Below are positions 4,094 to 5,147 of a DNA stretch of 5,147 nucleotides, in pieces. The notes beneath the pieces are model-generated. The model saw nothing but the letters and a program-made list of their open reading frames with translations, was not told where the DNA came from and made no database searches. Numbering within the stretch: the first letter of the stretch is position 1; each line of letters starts with the position of its first letter. Source of the DNA: Armatimonadota bacterium (lineage in GTDB: Bacteria > Armatimonadota > Fervidibacteria > Fervidibacterales > Fervidibacteraceae). The DNA is taken from positions 1 through 5,147 of the forward strand of contig JANZZQ010000091.1 in the NCBI GenBank assembly GCA_026419315.1, read 5' to 3'. The position numbers and the translations under genes are program-made.

Positions 4094-5147
4094 ATGTTCA
4101 TCAGGCGGACAGCTCCGCAGCAGCAACAAGAGCAACCGTTGGGAACGCCGAAAGAGCCAACGGATGGTCGCGGGGGTTGGGAGCTGGTTGAGAGGAAGCC
4201 TCGTTTGACCATTCCGAAAGATGAGATTTCTTGGGAGGACTCCGCTCCGATCAGTGACCGCCCCAGGTTGAGCAAGGAAGAGAGAGAGCTAATCTTGAGG
4301 TTAAGGGGGAAAGTTCACCAGAGAGTTGTTTCCGATTTTGAACGAGGTTTTGCCAAGGGTGTTGACATGCAAAATCCTCAACAAGTTCGTCCGTTAGTGG
4401 AAAGGGTAGCGCAGGACATAATGGAAGAAGAGCACATCTCCCTCCCCGCGAAACTCAGGGAGGTGCTTGTTCAAGAGGTTTTAGACGAGATAATCGGCTA
4501 TGGTCCGCTCCAAGCCTTCCTTGATGACCCCACAATCACTGAAATCATGGTTAACTCCGCAGACAAGATTTTTTATGAGCGACGCGGTCGCATTTACTTG
4601 AGCGACCAAAGGTTTGACAACGACGAACATGTTTTGCGCATCATTGACAAAATCTTGTCCCCCCTGGGAAGGCAAGTTAACGAGAGGACACCCATGATGG
4701 ATGCCCGGTTGCCAGATGGCAGCCGCGTCAATGTCATTATCCCACCGTTAGCGATCAAGGGACCTTGCATCACCATCCGAAAATTCTCCCGAAAGCCGTT
4801 GACAATCGAAAAACTCATTGAGTTCGGTTCGCTGACCGAGCAGATGGCGATTTTCCTTCAAGCTGCGGTGAGGGCTCGCTTGAACATCATTGTTTCGGGG
4901 GGAACTGGTTCAGGAAAGACGACACTTCTCAATGTCCTAAGCAACTTCATTCCTCCCTGGGAGCGCATAGTTACGGCAGAAGATGCAGCGGAATTGCAGC
5001 TGCAACACGAAAACTGGGTAGCGTTAGAAGCCCGTCCACCGAACATTGAAGGGCGCGGCGAAATCACCATTCGCCAGCTTGTCATCAACGCTCTGCGTAT
5101 GCGTCCAGACCGCATCATCGTCGGTGAGATTCGCGATGACGCGGCGT
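4094..5147 (+). CDS. cpaF: CpaF/TadA-type secretion ATPase, N-terminal 351 residues (truncated at window edge)
   Basis: A cytoplasmic hexameric ATPase of the type II/IV secretion (VirB11/GspE) superfamily. CpaF/TadA members power assembly, and often retraction, of Tad/Flp pili. The frame has no stop before the window ends. Residues 1 to about 65 are polar with a Gln run (QQQQ) and vary in the family. The N-terminal domain follows, with EIIGYGPLQAFLDDPTITEIMVN starting near 133 and NERTPMMDARLPDGSRVNVIIPP in the 200-225 region. Then come ITIRKFSRKPLT, Walker A GGTGSGKTT (269-277), the acidic EDAAELQL box (296-303), the RPPNIEGRGEITIR block (314-327) and ALRMRPDRIIVGEIRDD (ending at 349), which holds the Walker B/Glu region. 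RPPNIEG and ALRMRPDRIIVGE are hallmarks of CpaF rather than PilB/GspE. The following positions are DDAA, where most CpaF proteins have GxEA. It has its own promoter and is probably first in a tad locus to the right; a conjugative VirB11 role is less likely. Confidence 0.92.
   Translation, partial: MFIRRTAPQQQQEQPLGTPKEPTDGRGGWELVERKPRLTIPKDEISWEDSAPISDRPRLSKEERELILRLRGKVHQRVVSDFERGFAKGVDMQNPQQVRPLVERVAQDIMEEEHISLPAKLREVLVQEVLDEIIGYGPLQAFLDDPTITEIMVNSADKIFYERRGRIYLSDQRFDNDEHVLRIIDKILSPLGRQVNERTPMMDARLPDGSRVNVIIPPLAIKGPCITIRKFSRKPLTIEKLIEFGSLTEQMAIFLQAAVRARLNIIVSGGTGSGKTTLLNVLSNFIPPWERIVTAEDAAELQLQHENWVALEARPPNIEGRGEITIRQLVINALRMRPDRIIVGEIRDDAA

Noticed and set aside
1..5147. CRISPR arrays, tRNA/rRNA genes, insertion sequences, defence systems
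   Set aside because: No regularly spaced repeats, cloverleaf-like segments, terminal inverted repeats with transposase, or defence-protein motifs were seen on either strand.

Overview
This is a chromosomal window from a bacterium. It carries housekeeping and metabolic genes, with no mobile elements, tRNA/rRNA genes or CRISPR arrays that I can see. The MEP-pathway enzyme IspF and the condensin accessory protein ScpB indicate Bacteria rather than Archaea. Base composition looks like roughly half G+C. The short, mixed-strand transcription units, a nuoI gene standing alone, and thpR, scpB and ispF packed together suggest a lineage outside the classical model phyla. An Armatimonadota/Fervidibacter-like thermophile would fit, but that is a guess from general feel, not something the sequence proves.

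Layout, left to right. Positions 1-119 may hold the last codons of an unidentified plus-strand gene whose stop overlaps the next start (ATGA). The L-lactate dehydrogenase gene follows (116-1048, plus) and ends at a compact intrinsic terminator (1071-1093). Convergent to it is nuoI (1107-1691, minus), the two-[4Fe-4S] subunit of respiratory complex I. Its start is placed at an ATG behind a near-perfect Shine-Dalgarno. Upstream of nuoI is a 316-bp non-coding stretch (1692-2007) with a long-range inverted repeat, a nested hairpin, an imperfect palindrome and a possible promoter.

A minus-strand cluster occupies 2008-3781, or to 3947 if a candidate 58-residue small protein is real. In transcription order it is [small ORF] - thpR (2'-5' RNA ligase-like cyclic phosphodiesterase) - scpB (chromosome segregation) - ispF (isoprenoid precursor synthesis). 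The thpR stop directly abuts the scpB ATG, and 61 bp separate scpB from ispF, so a single mRNA is likely. The enzymes share no pathway, so this is best read as a housekeeping operon.

Divergent from that cluster, behind an extended -10 promoter, is the start of a CpaF/TadA-type secretion ATPase (4094 to the window end). It is probably the first gene of a tight-adherence/type IV pilus-like locus continuing beyond the window. I did not find a convincing undescribed system. The most worthwhile leads are the small ORF ahead of thpR, the structured leader between ispF and nuoI, and the stand-alone nuoI.
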